A DNA stretch of 64,000 nucleotides from Zantedeschia hybrid cultivar (GCA_030544215.1 JARZZO010000002.1:58968650-59032649), one strand, 5' to 3'; shown: positions 1 to 12,615, numbered from the stretch's first letter. Numbers and translations are program-made. The notes: generated by a model not told the origin, from the letters alone.

Positions 1-941
1 GTGAATGGACATCTGCTTCAACTAGGGGTGTAACCCTAGGGGATGAGGCAGGGAAGCTTGGAATCACCTCTGGACTGACTGGTGTGGCCCTTTTTGATAT
101 TGACCCCCAGCAAAGGGAGACCTTCTTGCAGCCAATGGGTTCTTTCTGCAATCTATGCTGGTGACAGCCTTCTCTACCTCCTCATCAGGACTGGATATCA
201 TTGCTTCTTCGCTGCCTAGGCTGGAGGGCTTGCATCAGATTGGTGCGGTCGAGAAACCTCCAGGGCACAACTTTATTGAGCAGTCTTCAGATTTGGAGAT
301 GCTTAAGGAGGACATTCTGATTGGGACTCTTGGACATGCCAGCGGTGCTGAGTCTCCTGCATATTCTTAACTTCCATCGTCCTAGAAGATGTGAGGACAG
401 GGACTCGGATCTGTCTCAAACACTTGCCCGAATCGAGAAATTGCTAAAATCAAAAGGAGCTTTAACAAGGGAGGTGTCCGCGGCAGAGATTTGTCAAGTC
501 AAGCATGATTGGGCCATCAGAGACACTTATATTGGTGAGATGAAATGTTTGAGAGGTATTTTGGGTTTCTTTTTAAACCGGTCAGATGCAAGTTTTTAGA
601 GAATGACCGAGAGAATTAATGTAAGATCTTCAGGAAAGGTGATGAAATTTATTTCCAAGGAAAAAATGAGGGGGAACTCCGTTGCCTTAGGGGGTCTAGA
701 AGGGTTGAGGGGTGGGCTGACCAAGGGATTGTGATCTATGTTTAGTTTTGGCTCCCTGGTTGATTGGGAGTACGGGTTGGAAATAATTATGTTTAGGGAT
801 GTGTGATCCTGTGGAGGAGGGATCTAAACTTTCATTTTGATGTAATCATGGGTTTTTGTATGGGGAACAACGCCCCTTGTCTTACTGGGTTTGTAACACT
901 CCTTTTCTTGATTCTATAGGATTGTGGTGCCCAAGGGTCAA
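1..941 (+). other. Unassigned coding-like sequence left of the inverted duplication
   Basis: Two overlapping short frames (about 155-370 and 321-599) look like one frameshifted coding stretch; the second contains a lysine/glutamate-rich helical part followed by an aromatic tail. A weak frame also runs from 3 to about 160. I do not recognise a family. By position it could be a degenerate LINE ORF1, because the equivalent place beside the other arm (39151 upward) is a LINE ORF1. The two flanks share only short similarity next to the arm edge (a GTGGTGCC word, then AGGGGAAAA), so they may or may not be related. From 600 to 941 no frame is convincing. Confidence 0.25.
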
Positions 942-3024
942 AGGGGAAAATAAAAATTTTGTTGTTTTGATTAAAGCGAAGCTTTAGAGATCTAAGTCTT
1001 GCAAAAGTATTTTGATCACTCCGGTTATAATTTTCTTTGTTTTGGTCTTATTATATGTTAGCCTTTAGACATGCATCTTAGCTTGTTGTTGTGCCTTTTA
1101 GTGATGCAAATTGCATCAAAATGTGTACCGAAATCCCAGAGGCTCAGAGGCTGTACCACTGCTTTCATTTGTAATGGTTATGCAGCAAGTACCCATGCAT
1201 ATCCCCTTACTCTAGGACATGGCATGTGCATCTTAAAACTTTTGAACATACGAGTGTCATAAAGTCATTGCCAATAGACAGTGTTAGGTTTTTTCGCAGC
1301 TGCTGATGCTCTGGTTACCATCTTGCAGGATAGTCCATTTTCAGTTCCATTTGATGAATGCTATTATTTTGGGGCATCGCATTCTTACACCTGAAATATC
1401 ACTTTTTGATATTTCTCTTCTTGCACCTCATTGCTTTTGGTTACATATTCTTGCCTTTTAAGTTTGGGATTTTTGCATATAAACTATTGCTGGAATGAAA
1501 GTTGCAGACTTAATGCTCAATTGTTCATGTGTTTGAGTTTGCACATATATCTTTAAGAATGCCAATGATGTGCAAAGAAATCATTCTCTTCGGTGAGTGC
1601 AGAAATATATTATACCTTTCTATCCCAAACAAATTAATAAATAAAAAATTCTCATCCAATGAATGACATCTTCTTTTGGAAATCCACGTGGAAAGACCAG
1701 TGTGATATTTGCAAAAGCACTGTTCTGTGATCTTTTCGCATATCATTGGCATTCATTATGATATATGTGCAAAATCAAATGCAAGAGCACTCAATCGGCA
1801 ATTTTCACTCTAATAATGGTCTATACGCAAAAAACTTTTGAAGTTATTAATACACCCCTTGGGTTATAGTCCATGTACAATGTGCTGGGACTTCCTGCTG
1901 ATTTTCAAATGGAAACTTTGTAGCCTTGATCTTATGATCTTTCCTGTTCATGTAATTAACTTTTTCTGCTGTTCCCTTGCAGCCTGAGAACCCTTTCAAG
2001 GGAATGATCCATGAGTTGAGATGGTTCCCCCTGCTTAGATGCAGTAGCAGACAAGGTCTGGCTGCTCTTCTAGGAGCCAAAACCCAGAGCCCATGAAGCT
2101 GAAGTTGTGGATCCAGTTCAAGTCGGATGGCTGAATTGGACATGCCGTTTGTTTTGCAGCTTCCATTTCCTTGTCTCTACACCATGGATAAGTTTGAACG
2201 TTTAGCACTTGCTTATCTAGTTTTGCTAGAGTGACATTCATTTTGGATTTCTCAAATTTCATAAACAGATCCGTTAACAGTGGAAAATCTAGTTGCCAGT
2301 GCTGAATAAAAGGTTTTGTTTCTTGTTCAATTACTTTTTAACACTCTTGCAACTCCAGATTCCTTACCATGTCTTGTACGTGTTACTTTGGTTGCACCTC
2401 AATAAACTGGTTGCTGTGAATTGACTGAATTGCAGTATATTTGAACTGCAAATCCCTTCTATCCATTAGAAAAAACAAGTACTTCAAGTAGTGTATAAGA
2501 AGAATGTTATTATATCATACTCTTTATAACCAAGAAGAATGTTATTATACCATACCCTCTATCACCGTATTCACCATATTCAATGGGAGCCGTTTTGATT
2601 GTTCAGTCTGGTAGTTCGTATTGAAGTTATTTTTGACATCATTTCTTTCTGCAACTAATTGAGTATTTAATAAAAATTCTTTGATCAAGCGATCAAATTG
2701 ACTCGTGATGAACATGAAAGATGAAATATTGTAAGGTTTTTTGTAAATAACCCTCTAAAAGATTTCATATTTATGAATAACCTCCTGTATGATTTGTATT
2801 GTATAACCCCTTAATTTTGGGGTTTATTTTGAATTTTACTTAAATTAAAATATTTATTATATTACATACTATATATGAAGGCTATTACATAAAAGTACCA
2901 ATAATATACAAACACCTTTCAAACAATATGCATTTATAAATATTTTTTTTTTATGCTAAATGTATTTGTAAAGTTTAATTATAACATGTTGATAAATGGT
3001 CAGTTATGTGATTTTTCTTGGTAG

Positions 3025-3353
3025 GTGTTACGTGCCGTTCGGTGTGATGTTAATTGTTGTAAAATCTTGGTTTTAAAATTATTGATTTTAAATTAGCGAA
3101 AAATGAACATAAATTCCCTGATTTCAAAAAACATTTGTTTTGGTTTACGGTGCTCTATGACTGTAGATCAAAGTCAAGTAAAAAGATGATTTTGGGGGTC
3201 AATTGATCTTGAAATATAGTAATTTACGATGTATGTACCAAACATATGAAGTATCGTAAAACGATTTATAGTACTTAAAACAGAAGGAAAACACCGTTTT
3301 ACAGTTGTTTAAGTTGTTTTACGGCGTTTTACAGTGCACCAAATGACACCCAA
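3025..3353. mobile_element. Foldback MITE-like element in the left arm
   Basis: The ends are imperfect inverted copies of each other: a GTTACGTGCCGTTCGGTGTG-type left end, and a right end whose complement reads GGGTGTCATTTGGTGCAC. Many GTAAAAC/GTTTTAC words occur between them. The same element sits at 36733-37060 in the right arm. Related sequence with 'TTTACGGC' and 'GATGCACCAA' words occurs at about 63190-63700. No target duplication is clear. The family is not identified; the structure suggests a non-autonomous TIR element. Confidence 0.5.
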
Positions 3354-3877
3354 GGGGGTTATTTGTCAATATAGAATTTTTTAAGAGATTATTTGCTAAT
3401 TTGTTTTAAATTAACGGAGGTACATGCAAATACAAATCATACATCGGTTATCCATAATTATATATGGAATGTTTTACGGATTCATTGCCCTCCCATGTTG
3501 TAATTTTATTTTAAAGACAATAAAAAAATAAAATAATGTAGATGACAATAGAGCGGGCCAAGCTCGGCAAACTGCTTGCTGCTGGATGGTGTGTCGTGTG
3601 CGATTGCGCTGCTACTGCAGGATGTGTGTCATTGGATTTTAAGACCGCGTCCAAGTGCAAGAGTTGTGATCTAGGACTACTTTAGTCTTAGTACAAAAGT
3701 TTTTAAACACATCATTTCTTTTATATTAAGGATTTTTAATTCATATTTAGGAACTAAACTCTCCATTTCTTGATATTTATCGTTAATCGCTTGTAATCGC
3801 AAGCTATTTAGGAATAAAGTCTCAAATCTTGATATTTATCTACAACCATTCGTAAGCTAAGGCTATTTTTTGAACCG

Positions 3878-3888
3878 CCCCCCCCCCC
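3878..3888. repeat. C11 tract followed by an A-rich tract
   Basis: Eleven C followed by A-rich sequence. The right-arm equivalent (36166-36212) is much longer: T27 then G13, T, G6 on the same strand. The tract has therefore changed length since the duplication. Confidence 0.9.
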
Positions 3889-5202
3889 AAAAAAAGAAAA
3901 AGAAAAACAAAGGAATAATCTCTTAAAAATTTTAAAACCCCTTTAAATAAAGATTGTATCAAGTAAAGGTGTAATTATGGGAGGTTAAAAATAAATATTA
4001 GAGTTAGGAGGGTTAATCCTAACATACATAGATTATAATAGATGATATCAAAAAATTCTTAATCTTAATCTTAATAGAATTTAAATTATAATTTAGAAAC
4101 TAAACCATACTTACAATTCATAATCACACATCAAAATCTCCCACGACTAAAGTATACTAGATTCTGAAATTTACCAAATCTACATTTTGTGTTTTTCTAA
4201 ATTACTTAGGACTAATTCCCCTTATTTTTTTATTGAAAAGTATGTAATAACGATTCTTTATGAAATGAAATTACTTAGAGATGATTATGTGAATGCTGAA
4301 CAACCTGAAGACATATACGCAAGAATCTTCCTCTTTCTTTGTACATAGATACAAAAAAAAGGTGAGGATCTTCGGCCTTCCAAGTGTATCTTGTTGTTTC
4401 CTTGAAGGTAACTGTCTATACAATAACTGCAGCCGAGTTTGGGTGGTATATGCAAATATCCCTATAAAAATAAGACAAGAGTAATACTTGTTGCACAACC
4501 AATAACAAATATTATGAAACTAATTATGTGTTCAACTAACTAAGTTGGTCACGTGGTCTATACGGACTAGTTGTGCAGCAAGTATCAATCGAACAAGACG
4601 AATAGTAAAGAGGACAGAAGAGGGAGGGACCAAAAACTCCTAAAATCTCATCCCACCCAAACACCCTGGTCGTAGACAATCTGCACTCATCGGGCAAACA
4701 TGCGGTCTTCACCATGTCCGAAATATCCCTCACACTTTGGAGGGCCCTACAGTGGCATCCTCTACTCCCTCCTCAGGTTTGTGTGTGATGTCTCCTACTC
4801 GCTGGTGCTCCTTGCTTGGTCCCTCTGTAGCTCCACATCCACACCACCACCCAAGGCCAGAGGAAGGAGCAAGAGACACAGAAGAAGAACTCCACAGTCT
4901 CCTCGGCCATGCCCATGCCTGCTCTGCCATTGCAAGCCCCACAGCTCCAGCTACACCACTACTGCGTCCCCCAGGTGCGCCCGTTCCAGCCAGCAAGGAA
5001 GGAGCTCCACAGGAGAGGCGCAAGCGAGAAGCTCGACAAGAGAAGTGTCAAAAAGACGCGTTTTTCCTGCAAAAACCAGTCCTTTTCGTGCCTCCTTGAC
5101 GAGCCATCATCTTTTTCATCTAACAAATCGGACGGTGTTAGATCAGATGGCTACAGTAGTAAGTCATTTTTTTATTTTTTAAATCATTTTTTATGATGGC
5201 CC

Positions 5203-5640
5203 CATTATGCCCGGCATCCCTATATAGTCGATCTTTGATTAGATGAGCAAAAAAAGAATTTAAAAATAGAAAATTGTCATTGGCTCAATTTTGATTTTTT
5301 AATTTTTTGGGATCATCTCATCAAATATGTGATTATATGAATATGTTGGGTATGATAAGAACCATTATAAAAATTTTAAATAATTAAAAAAAAATACTTT
5401 GTCGCTCTAAGGTAGCAAGCCAATTTTTTATTATTTTTTATTTATTTTTTGAAACTTTGTTACGATAAACCCCATCATGCTCGACATCTTCGTAGAACTT
5501 GATCTCCGATCAGACGAGTCAAAAAATCTAAAAAAAGAAAAACATCGTTGTTCATTGGCTCATTTTAAAAAAAAAATAGATCATCTAATCAAAGACTTGA
5601 TTGTACGAGCTGTAGGTATAATGAGACCCATCATAAAAAA
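5203..5640. mobile_element. Two related foldback elements side by side
   Basis: About 5203-5366 runs from 'CCCGGCATCCCTATATAGTC...GATTAGATGAGC' to a complementary right end 'ATCATCTCATC...GATTATATGAATATG...GGGTATGATAAG'. About 5456-5640 repeats the plan with diverged sequence ('CATGCTCGACATC...GATCAGACGAGTC' against 'GATCATCTAATCAAAGAC...GTATAATGAG'). The first also lies in the right arm (34825-34990); the second is outside the duplication. The 'ATCxxATGA' words resemble those of the foldback elements at 52.2 and 54.1 kb and of 63880-64000, so they may be one superfamily. Confidence 0.5.
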
Positions 5641-5934
5641 TTTAAAAAATAGAAAAATTAGACTGCATGCTATGTGGTGCAGTAACTATCTTTTTTAATG
5701 TAACTCTTTCTCTCTCAAAAATTATACTGTCACAACTTCTTTTACATAATATGAAATAAATACGAGTTATAACCTTTGTGTACGTCTTTTTCCTTCTCTA
5801 TTATGTAAGAAGAGTTTTTATTATGTAAAAGAAAACAAAACCAAAATTGTTTAGTCTTCCTCACTGACAAAACCTACGATTCTACATTCTAGCTTCCTCA
5901 CTGGCACAGTTAACCACTTTTCTCTGTTTGTTTG

Positions 5935-6192
5935 TGTTAATGAGACTCGAACTCGAACTCAAAACCTAGGCATTGAGTTATGGGAATCCTCAACATATAT
6001 AGAGGGAAGGCGCTCATAGAGAATTCGATATAGGACTAAACTTCAACACTCCTCCTAACGCCGAATTCGAATGGTTACGATATAATTGACGCTATGATCG
6101 GATCGGGTGAAATAGAACAATCCATTAGGAAAGACCCGCTCTAATACCATATTAATGAGGCCTGAACTCGAACTCAAAACCTAAGCATTGAT
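5935..6192 (-). mobile_element. TRIM (miniature LTR retrotransposon), minus strand, 5' LTR truncated
   Basis: A 114-bp terminal repeat lies at 5935-6048, starting TGTTAA and ending CAACA as read on plus. It is followed by CTCCTCCTAACGCC, the complement of a GGAGGAG-type polypurine tract. About 100 bp of internal DNA follows, then GCTCTAATACCA at 6138-6149, the complement of an initiator-Met tRNA primer site (TGGTATTAGAGC). A second terminal repeat copy starts at 6150 and matches for about 43 bp ('GAACTCGAACTCAAAACCTA') before it breaks off. A CATATATAGAGG motif inside the LTR could be its TATA box. LTR, polypurine tract, tiny interior without ORF, PBS and LTR are the definition of a TRIM. Both LTRs carry diverged bases, so the element is old. 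Confidence 0.75.
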
Positions 6193-6891
6193 TTGAGTTG
6201 TCTGAAAGTTTTGGAAAAACTATATTTTGTCTAAACATTTTAATAGTTATTATGTCATTTTTGAATAAGTATTTGTTTTGAAATTAATGTGTTAATTTAT
6301 TTGATAATTGTAAAAAATTAACTTGACTTATATTAATTATAAAACTAATTTATTCAAATTTGATAATTTTCCCTCCGGCATAGAGCTAATTATTCAGTAA
6401 TAACAATGTTTAAAGTTTTGAATATCTGCACGCTTGTGATGCATCAAGATCTCCACAGATCGAGGACAGCCTCTCACGCGGCAGGCGCGAGCAATCTGCA
6501 TCGTTAATCGCGCCGGTCTTTGCCCTCACGTGCGCGACCGGATTCAAAAAGGTTTTGGCGGATGCGGGACAACATGGCCGGGGCGGTTTCGTCAAATGAC
6601 CCCAGTGGCGGTGGAAGAGCAGGTGCACTTCCGTGGTTTCGGGGAGCCTTAGGGGGCATTTCTGGTATTTCCTTGGAAACTACAAAAAGGTCTGCCGTGA
6701 CCCCTCCTCAGTCCCGGATACCCCAATTGGGATTGGAATTTTCTTCTCTCTCTCTTCTCCCCTTCCCAACTTGGGAATTCCTCTCTTTCTCTCTCTAACC
6801 TGTTTCTTTCTTCTTCTCCCTCGTTTTTTCATCTTTGTACAAAATTCGCCATGGTTCTTCACCAAAGGCCTCGCTTTCCCCCCCTTTTCTC

Positions 6892-7098
6892 CCTATAAAT
6901 TGTGCCAAAAGGTGATTTTTGGGTCTTGGTTCTAGGGTTTTTTTGAGGGGGGAGGGCTGGCGTCGGCCTTGTTGGGCGGGAAGATGGTGCGGAGGGGCGC
7001 TGCTGGGGAGGCGGAATCGCGATCTTTTTTGGCTTCCCTGCTTCTTCCCGCAGGCCCCGGTTCTTTCATGCTGAATTAGGGTTTTGTCGTGTTGTCTT
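6892..7098 (+). promoter_or_regulatory. Candidate promoter and leader exon
   Basis: A GC-richer island (6420-7080) in AT-rich surroundings contains a CT-rich stretch (6735-6830), CTATAAAT at 6892-6899 as a TATA box, a short leader with the common plant 'TCTAGGGTTTTT' word, and an ATG at 6984 opening a 31-codon frame (MVRRGAAGEAESRSF start, stop at 7077-7079). A strong splice donor, TTG|GTGAGT, follows at 7098/7099. This looks like a real gene start with a 5' untranslated or short first exon. I found no recognisable downstream exon on this strand before the repeats at 10.7 kb. It may be a live gene with unrecognised exons or a promoter relic. Confidence 0.35.
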
Positions 7099-10000
7099 GG
7101 TGAGTTATCCTTACCTTGTCTCTTTATCTTCCTCAGCGGATTTTTCTTTCCTTTTGCCCCTTTTGTGGTGTTGCCTTGCTGTTGTGGGCTAAATTTTGTG
7201 ATTTAGGGTTTTGTGTTTTGGTGCTGGTTGCAATGTGTGTGCTTGTTGTTTGGAATGTAAATTTTGGGTTCTTTTGTGCTGTTGCATTGAGTGGCTCTAT
7301 TTATCTTCGCCCAGCACTGTGATGGGGACGAAATCTTGTGCATTAGTTTTGCGATTTGCACTAACTTGCAGTGCAATGAGCTTGGTGCCGTAAATTCCTC
7401 GGTGTGATTCTCATTCTTTATTTTGATATTTTTCCTAACTTGTTCTGGTGTATTGGAGTTTGGTGTTTCGTCTGAGAGTTTTCCCCCCTATTATTGGAAA
7501 ATCTTGGAGGCAGTTGTTTTTAAAGGTTAACAGTAGGCCAGCCATTCAGGTAGTTCTTGCAATCTTGGTGAATATACTTGCCTTGACTCGTTGAGTTTTA
7601 TCCTTCTTAGCTTGTAATCTTGGAGAATATACTTGCCTTGAATTATTAGGTTCTGTTGTTTTTTTGTCATGCTAAAGTTTATGCTTGGAGTCTGTGAGGA
7701 TATTATGTTCTCTATAAAGCAGGTTCATGGTTGATTCTTTTGTTGAGTTATATGTTTTCTTTTTTTTTGAAGGGTAGGATACTCCTCAAACATGCTTTTG
7801 TTTGCATCTACAAACTTGCAATGACATTTGGTTTTATGCTTGGTTTAACTTAAGGCGGGATAACACAACCCGAGGGAAAGTATGACACTAGCTCTGTTCA
7901 TATTCCATCAAAATTATGGAGTGCCATTGCAGTAATCCGTGTATGACACTGCATATGCAAAAAGAACTTGTATGGATATTATTTTAAAGGATTTAACTAT
8001 CCATTTAATTAGCCTTAATAAAATGACAATGAAACAATTAAGACCAGGTTATGATTTGTGAGTCTGTGACGAAGGCACCCAACCCTCGGGATTGAGCTTT
8101 GCTCTTTGGATCCCCAACTTACGCCTCCCATTTGATTATAACAATGAAACTACATGCTAATGTCTGGTTTGTTGTCCTAGTGTGTCTCATTTGACTTGTA
8201 TTCTAATCCATCACCGGCTCTCGGTTGGCCTCAGCACTTACCTCGGGAAATGGAGGTTGTGCATTCAAACCATCTTGATGTTGAAATGGTGGGCTATTTC
8301 AGGTTCCCTGCCTTCTGATGTGTCTCATTTGCCTTCTATCCTTACACAAGTCATGTCACACTTGGTCAGCTGCAATGCTTACCTCCAGAAACGGAGGTTG
8401 GTTTTTGCAGATTCCCTGCTTTTCTCAGGGTTTATGCAACTGTCGGATGATGCATACAATTGCCAATCCTGCTGATTGAACAAAGTAAATGGGCATCCAT
8501 GGAATAAAGTCTTCTCATTTGAATTACAAATCTTATAATGCTTATCCTTCATTAGTGACTATTTCTGAAAACAAGCTTGCAAAACATCTGATCTTTATGG
8601 CCCCTTTGCTTCTGATAACTTTTTTTCCAGTGTTTCTATAGCTTCGAAAGAAGCATCATAATTGAGTTGCATGGTTCGCCATCTCTTCCGAGATTTTTTG
8701 AGAATCTCTATCTCTCCGAGGGTCCTGAAAGGCTGAGATGAAGCTCGACTGAGATCAAGAATAAGAGCAATATAGAGGAAGAACAATGAAAAGGAGTATG
8801 ATAAAGGAGGAGGGGGAGAAGATGAGAAGGCCGATAGAGGAGGGGATATGATGACTAATGAGGAGTTTTCTAACACATTTAAATGTCATTGAGATTCAAG
8901 AAAGCAATCCTTATATATATATATATATATATATGTAAACATTTCTTTTGCATTCTTCTTATGAATATAATGTTAATCTAATCATATTTAATGGCTGCAT
9001 ACATAAAATTTAAAGTTCTTTTGAAAAGTATAAGATGATCATGACTTGGCCATCATTCTCTCTTTGAGATCTCTTCTCTTTGATCCTTTGAGATGATGTT
9101 GAGATCCAATATAGCATTCCTTGCATGTATGTGTATATCACATGTATTATATGCATGCATTTATAGTGTTGTTATCATACATATATGTCCCAATATTTTG
9201 TCTTAATCTTATGAGATTTTACTGAGATCTCTTCTCTCCAACCACCCTAAGGTGAAGCCATGATCTGAGATGGTAAACCTTGCTGAGTTAGTGGGATCTC
9301 ATGTGCTTTGTCTCATACATGTTGCCTAATAACTGTTTGAGGCTCCATGCCTTTCCTTGTAACAAGTTTCCTTTGTAAATAGGTACTCATGCTGGTGGCT
9401 GTGTCTTACTTCCATATAGATCTCCTTTGTTCTTGATCTTTTGTGCAGGCCTAAAGTTCACAATAAGTTTTGGCAAGGCTTTTATTTCTTTCCCTATTAT
9501 CTTGCTAAAAGCTTTTCTTCACCTTCATCCTCCTGAACAGCCTTGAAACACTATTTGAAGTAATTTGCCATCCTGACATCTGCTTTCATATCTGGGGAAG
9601 TACCTGCCTTGCATTTAGGTTTCAACGGCATATTGCCTCCTTTGTTATGGTTTAATGAAGTATCTGCAGTCCAACAGCTCCCATGACCTTTTATGAGTAC
9701 TCACACCATTTTTCCACCATAGCCTTGTTGATCTGAGATCACTGACCCCTAGGCCTCCTGTCCTTACTCATGCACTTCATCCCACTTACCATGCGTAGGA
9801 CCCCGTTCGTACCATTCCTTTTGTCATAATATTTTTCCCCTAACATGTGAACTTTTTGAAGGACTTTGCTAGAGACCAATGAGGTGCGTCATGTATGCAT
9901 GTTATTGTAGAGCACGCCTTCAAAAAATGCTTATAAAGTACTGAATTAAACTGTGTGCCTTTCCATACTTAGGCACCTTAATTGCTAACTTGCTTGTCTC

Positions 10001-10734
10001 AGTTATATTCCGATGTCTCTTACTAGTGGCATAACCACGTGTCACAGGCAGTGATTCATCTCTAGAACTCATGATGTTCTTTTTATCTCTTCCAATCTCC
10101 TTGTCAAATGTTCATTCCTATGGTATATCTTGTCAAACTGATTCTCAGATTTGGGATTATCTCAAAGCCTCTTAAAGTAAGAATCAGTATTTGCAATGGG
10201 CCTAGTGGCATTTGCATAATACAAGTGAGACAAGATGGTTGTTCCTACTGATGAGCTACCTATGAAGAGGCTGCTACTAATGGTGCCCTGTTCTGATTCG
10301 TCATTCACATAACTCTCTTTCACATCCTTCCAGGTTCGATAGCTCGATTCCTTATCAACATGGTTTGAATAACCATGGAGATCAATGGTGCCCTGTCCTC
10401 ATTCATCTGTGCAATCAATAATGGTGCTCTATTAGTGTCATGCACATTTTTTAAAAGGACTATTTTCTTTTTTGATGTGTTCTTTTCTTATGTTTTTTGG
10501 GAAAAAAAACAGGCCAAAATGCTAACCGCGCAAATCCATTACAATCTGCAGTCAGCACTCCAATGCTACTTTGTCTATTCTTTATTGTTTCCCTCCACAA
10601 GCGCCTCTTGTAAATTGCCATATCTGCGGTCCACATGTCAGATCTGAAGGGCTAGGATTCCTTCTGTGGTTCTTCACTGCAAAGGGAACTCCCCAGTGGA
10701 GAAGGACATGCACTGAACCTTGCCTGTATTTGTA
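7099..10734. other. No recognised gene; intron-like or intergenic sequence
   Basis: The stretch is T-rich, with many stops in all frames. A minus-strand frame at 8595-8876 ends in a charged helical stretch (about 8595-8730: LGEIEILKKSRKRW, then ETLEKKLSEAK) that looks coding-like but is not assigned. A weak internal repeat lies at 8180-8440, where TGTCTCATTTG and a TTACCTC...GGAGGTT motif each occur twice. From 9250 to 10400 there is degenerate sequence that could be an old transposon; no family motif is visible. Confidence 0.4.
8911..8934. repeat. (TA)n microsatellite
   Basis: About 12 TA units in an AT-rich stretch. Confidence 0.95.
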
Positions 10735-11350
10735 TTTGCGTTTAAAGTAGACAGGCCTTTCTGCCATCTGTCTACATGTATGCGAGATTGGGAATGCTTA
10801 TTGCTACTACTCTCACTCTCAAATTTGGACAGAGATTTTCACTTATTATGTCTAGTGCTTTATCAACAGTTGTCACCAAGCTTTGACCAATTTACAGTCA
10901 CCCATCGCTCCTCATGAAAGATGACGGCTCAAATTGACTTCTATAAGTTTCCACATGAATTTCATGTTTTGCTATTTCTCTTATGACATATATACAATAG
11001 AGATCCAGACTGCCTAATTTTCTCCATGTTTTAGCTGTCCATGAAAATAACCAGGCTTTTAGAGTAAGCTGGCCTTTATGCCATCTGTCTAAATGTATGC
11101 CAGCCAGGGAATGTTTATTTCTACTAATTGTCACCCTTAAATCTTGAGAAACAGATTTAACTTCGTATGTCTCGTGCTTTTCCAACACTATTGTCACGGA
11201 GTTTTGACCAAGTTACAGTCATCCATTGCTCCTCACGCAAGATGGCAATTCAAGTTGACTTCTCTTGGTATTACTCCCAAAAAAAAAAAAGGTTGACTTT
11301 TCTTGGTTCTTCTATGGATTTCATGTTTTTTTGTTTCTCTTATGGTCTAC
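10735..11350 (+). repeat. Imperfect tandem direct duplication (two units)
   Basis: Unit 1 (about 10735-10990) and unit 2 (about 11050-11350) share the order CTGCCATCTGTCTA / ATGCCATCTGTCTA, GTATG(C)..GGGAATG, TCTAGTGCTTT / TCTCGTGCTTT, TTTTGACCAA, ACAGTCAyCCATyGCTCCTC, then a TTGACTTCT word. Identity is roughly 80 percent with indels and the period is about 310-330 bp. No coding function is evident. Confidence 0.75.
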
Positions 11351-12109
11351 ATAATCAAGGGTGCGAGGTGACTTGGCGTTTGCTTTAGCCTTAGATGCCT
11401 AGATGTGGGCTGGGCATTTGAGATGATATTTTATGAAAGAACATTAAAAAATAACTAAGAAGCATAGAAGTTCTAGGAACCTTTTCTGGAGGAGAAAACA
11501 CTTGGAGGCCTGCCAACATGAGTGGCCTCTTGCAAGGCTGGCTGAGTATGAAGAGTAGATGTCAACCATTTAGTGAAGACGAAATCTGTCTTTCAGCATG
11601 GAGGGTAGGAAATCTCCATCCCTGTCTGGCTTGTATGCAGATTATTGTGAGGTGATTAAATAAGGCTCACTTTGCTAAATAAATTTCAGGGCAGATCATT
11701 GTCTGTTATTAACTGTTTCATCTCTGTGTATCTTTCATTCTTTTGTTGCTTTCCAAAGGTGGAAGGGGCTGAAGAGTTGGTTCAGTATATAGATCTATAA
11801 GGGAACAGTTGTTGCAAGATTGTTGCAAAGGCCATGATGATCAGATTGAAGAAGGGTAATACATCAAAGTGATTGATAAACACCAGACTGCTTCTGTGGA
11901 TTGCAGTTTTTTTCTTCGGAAGTTGATAGCACCACAGTTTTGTTGAAAAGAAAGGGAATTTACAAGTTTAGAGACTACGCAGGCTCCCAGAAATTTCAAG
12001 TTTCGAAACTATGCAAATCCCTCTAGTCTATGCAAAGGAACTCCACCAACATGGTGTGAGAAGTGATATATCCTCAGAGGGACAAAAAATGAGGTGTTCA
12101 GCTCATCCA

Positions 12110-12580
12110 CACTGAAGGGCTAGCCCATTCTTAATGCTAGCGCAGATAAAAAGGGCTAGCCCATTCTGAATGCTAGCACAGATAAACTGGGATATCTTTT
12201 TTTGTGATCTTGGTTTCACTCTTGAATACTTCTCTACTCCTCTTCCTCCATGTAGCCCAAAGGTTGAGCCACCAACCAATGCAATCACCTTTAAGACTCC
12301 ACCTTTATTTCCAATGCAGGAGCAGTCCCTCTATGCTAGCTGGGAGCTGATTTGCACAATGATTCTTCTCCAACATGCACTGCAAAGCCTCCCGAGTAAC
12401 GGAATACACAACAAAAAGATGATCAAGAATCTCCGCTTCTTCTCCACATAGACAACAAATCATGGTGATACCTTCCAAGAGTTTTGCTAGAAAGATTTGT
12501 GGATGGCAGGTTGACTCTAGATAACGTCTTAGGAGCACAAAAAGGTTTGCGAAAATTTGTGACAAAATTAGGTGGATGCT
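12110..12580 (-). pseudogene. L1-type LINE 3' fragment (zf-RVT region)
   Basis: On the minus strand one frame reads ...ICCLCGEEAEILDHLFV..., which is the CxxC...DHLF signature of the zf-RVT domain at the C-terminus of plant L1-type ORF2 proteins. It is preceded by an LLRRYLES-type helix and followed, after a stop, by a WRKRSIQE tail of the kind seen in these elements. Only about 150 residues remain, and there is a stop just after LLLHWK. The rest of ORF2 is absent here, as expected for a degenerate piece. Confidence 0.6.
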
Positions 12581-12615
12581 TAAACAGAATGTTACTGTGC
12601 ATGTGTGCCCTGCTT

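Larger units (their letters stand above)
942..5372 (+). repeat. Left arm of a large inverted duplication (about 4.4 kb)
   Basis: This segment reappears as its reverse complement at 34820-39150. Coordinates of matching points sum to 40092 across the outer 3 kb (for example 1071-1262 against 38830-39021), which shows few indels there. Near 4598-4697 the sum shifts by about 100 because the left arm has about 100 bases that the right arm lacks; the junction carries a short CAAAC-type microhomology. The arms agree closely in most stretches, differ by scattered substitutions, and differ in homopolymer length. Content: mostly noncoding AT-rich DNA, one exon-like stretch (about 1980-2160), a foldback element (3025-3353) and a proline/serine-rich open stretch (4700-5182) preserved in both arms. 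Confidence 0.93.

Noticed and set aside
4700..5182. 160-codon Ser/Pro/Arg-rich frame, also open in the right arm
   Set aside because: Three overlapping frames are open here on both strands, which points to composition rather than coding. Conservation between arms is explained by the duplication.
6138..6149. Full-size Copia element from the GCTCTAATACCA primer site
   Set aside because: The matching terminal repeats are only about 114 bp and about 100 bp apart with no coding sequence, so a TRIM fits better.
8182..8475. 97-codon plus-strand frame
   Set aside because: It arises from a weak internal duplication (two TGTCTCATTTG..TTACCTC units) and shows no family motif or splice context.
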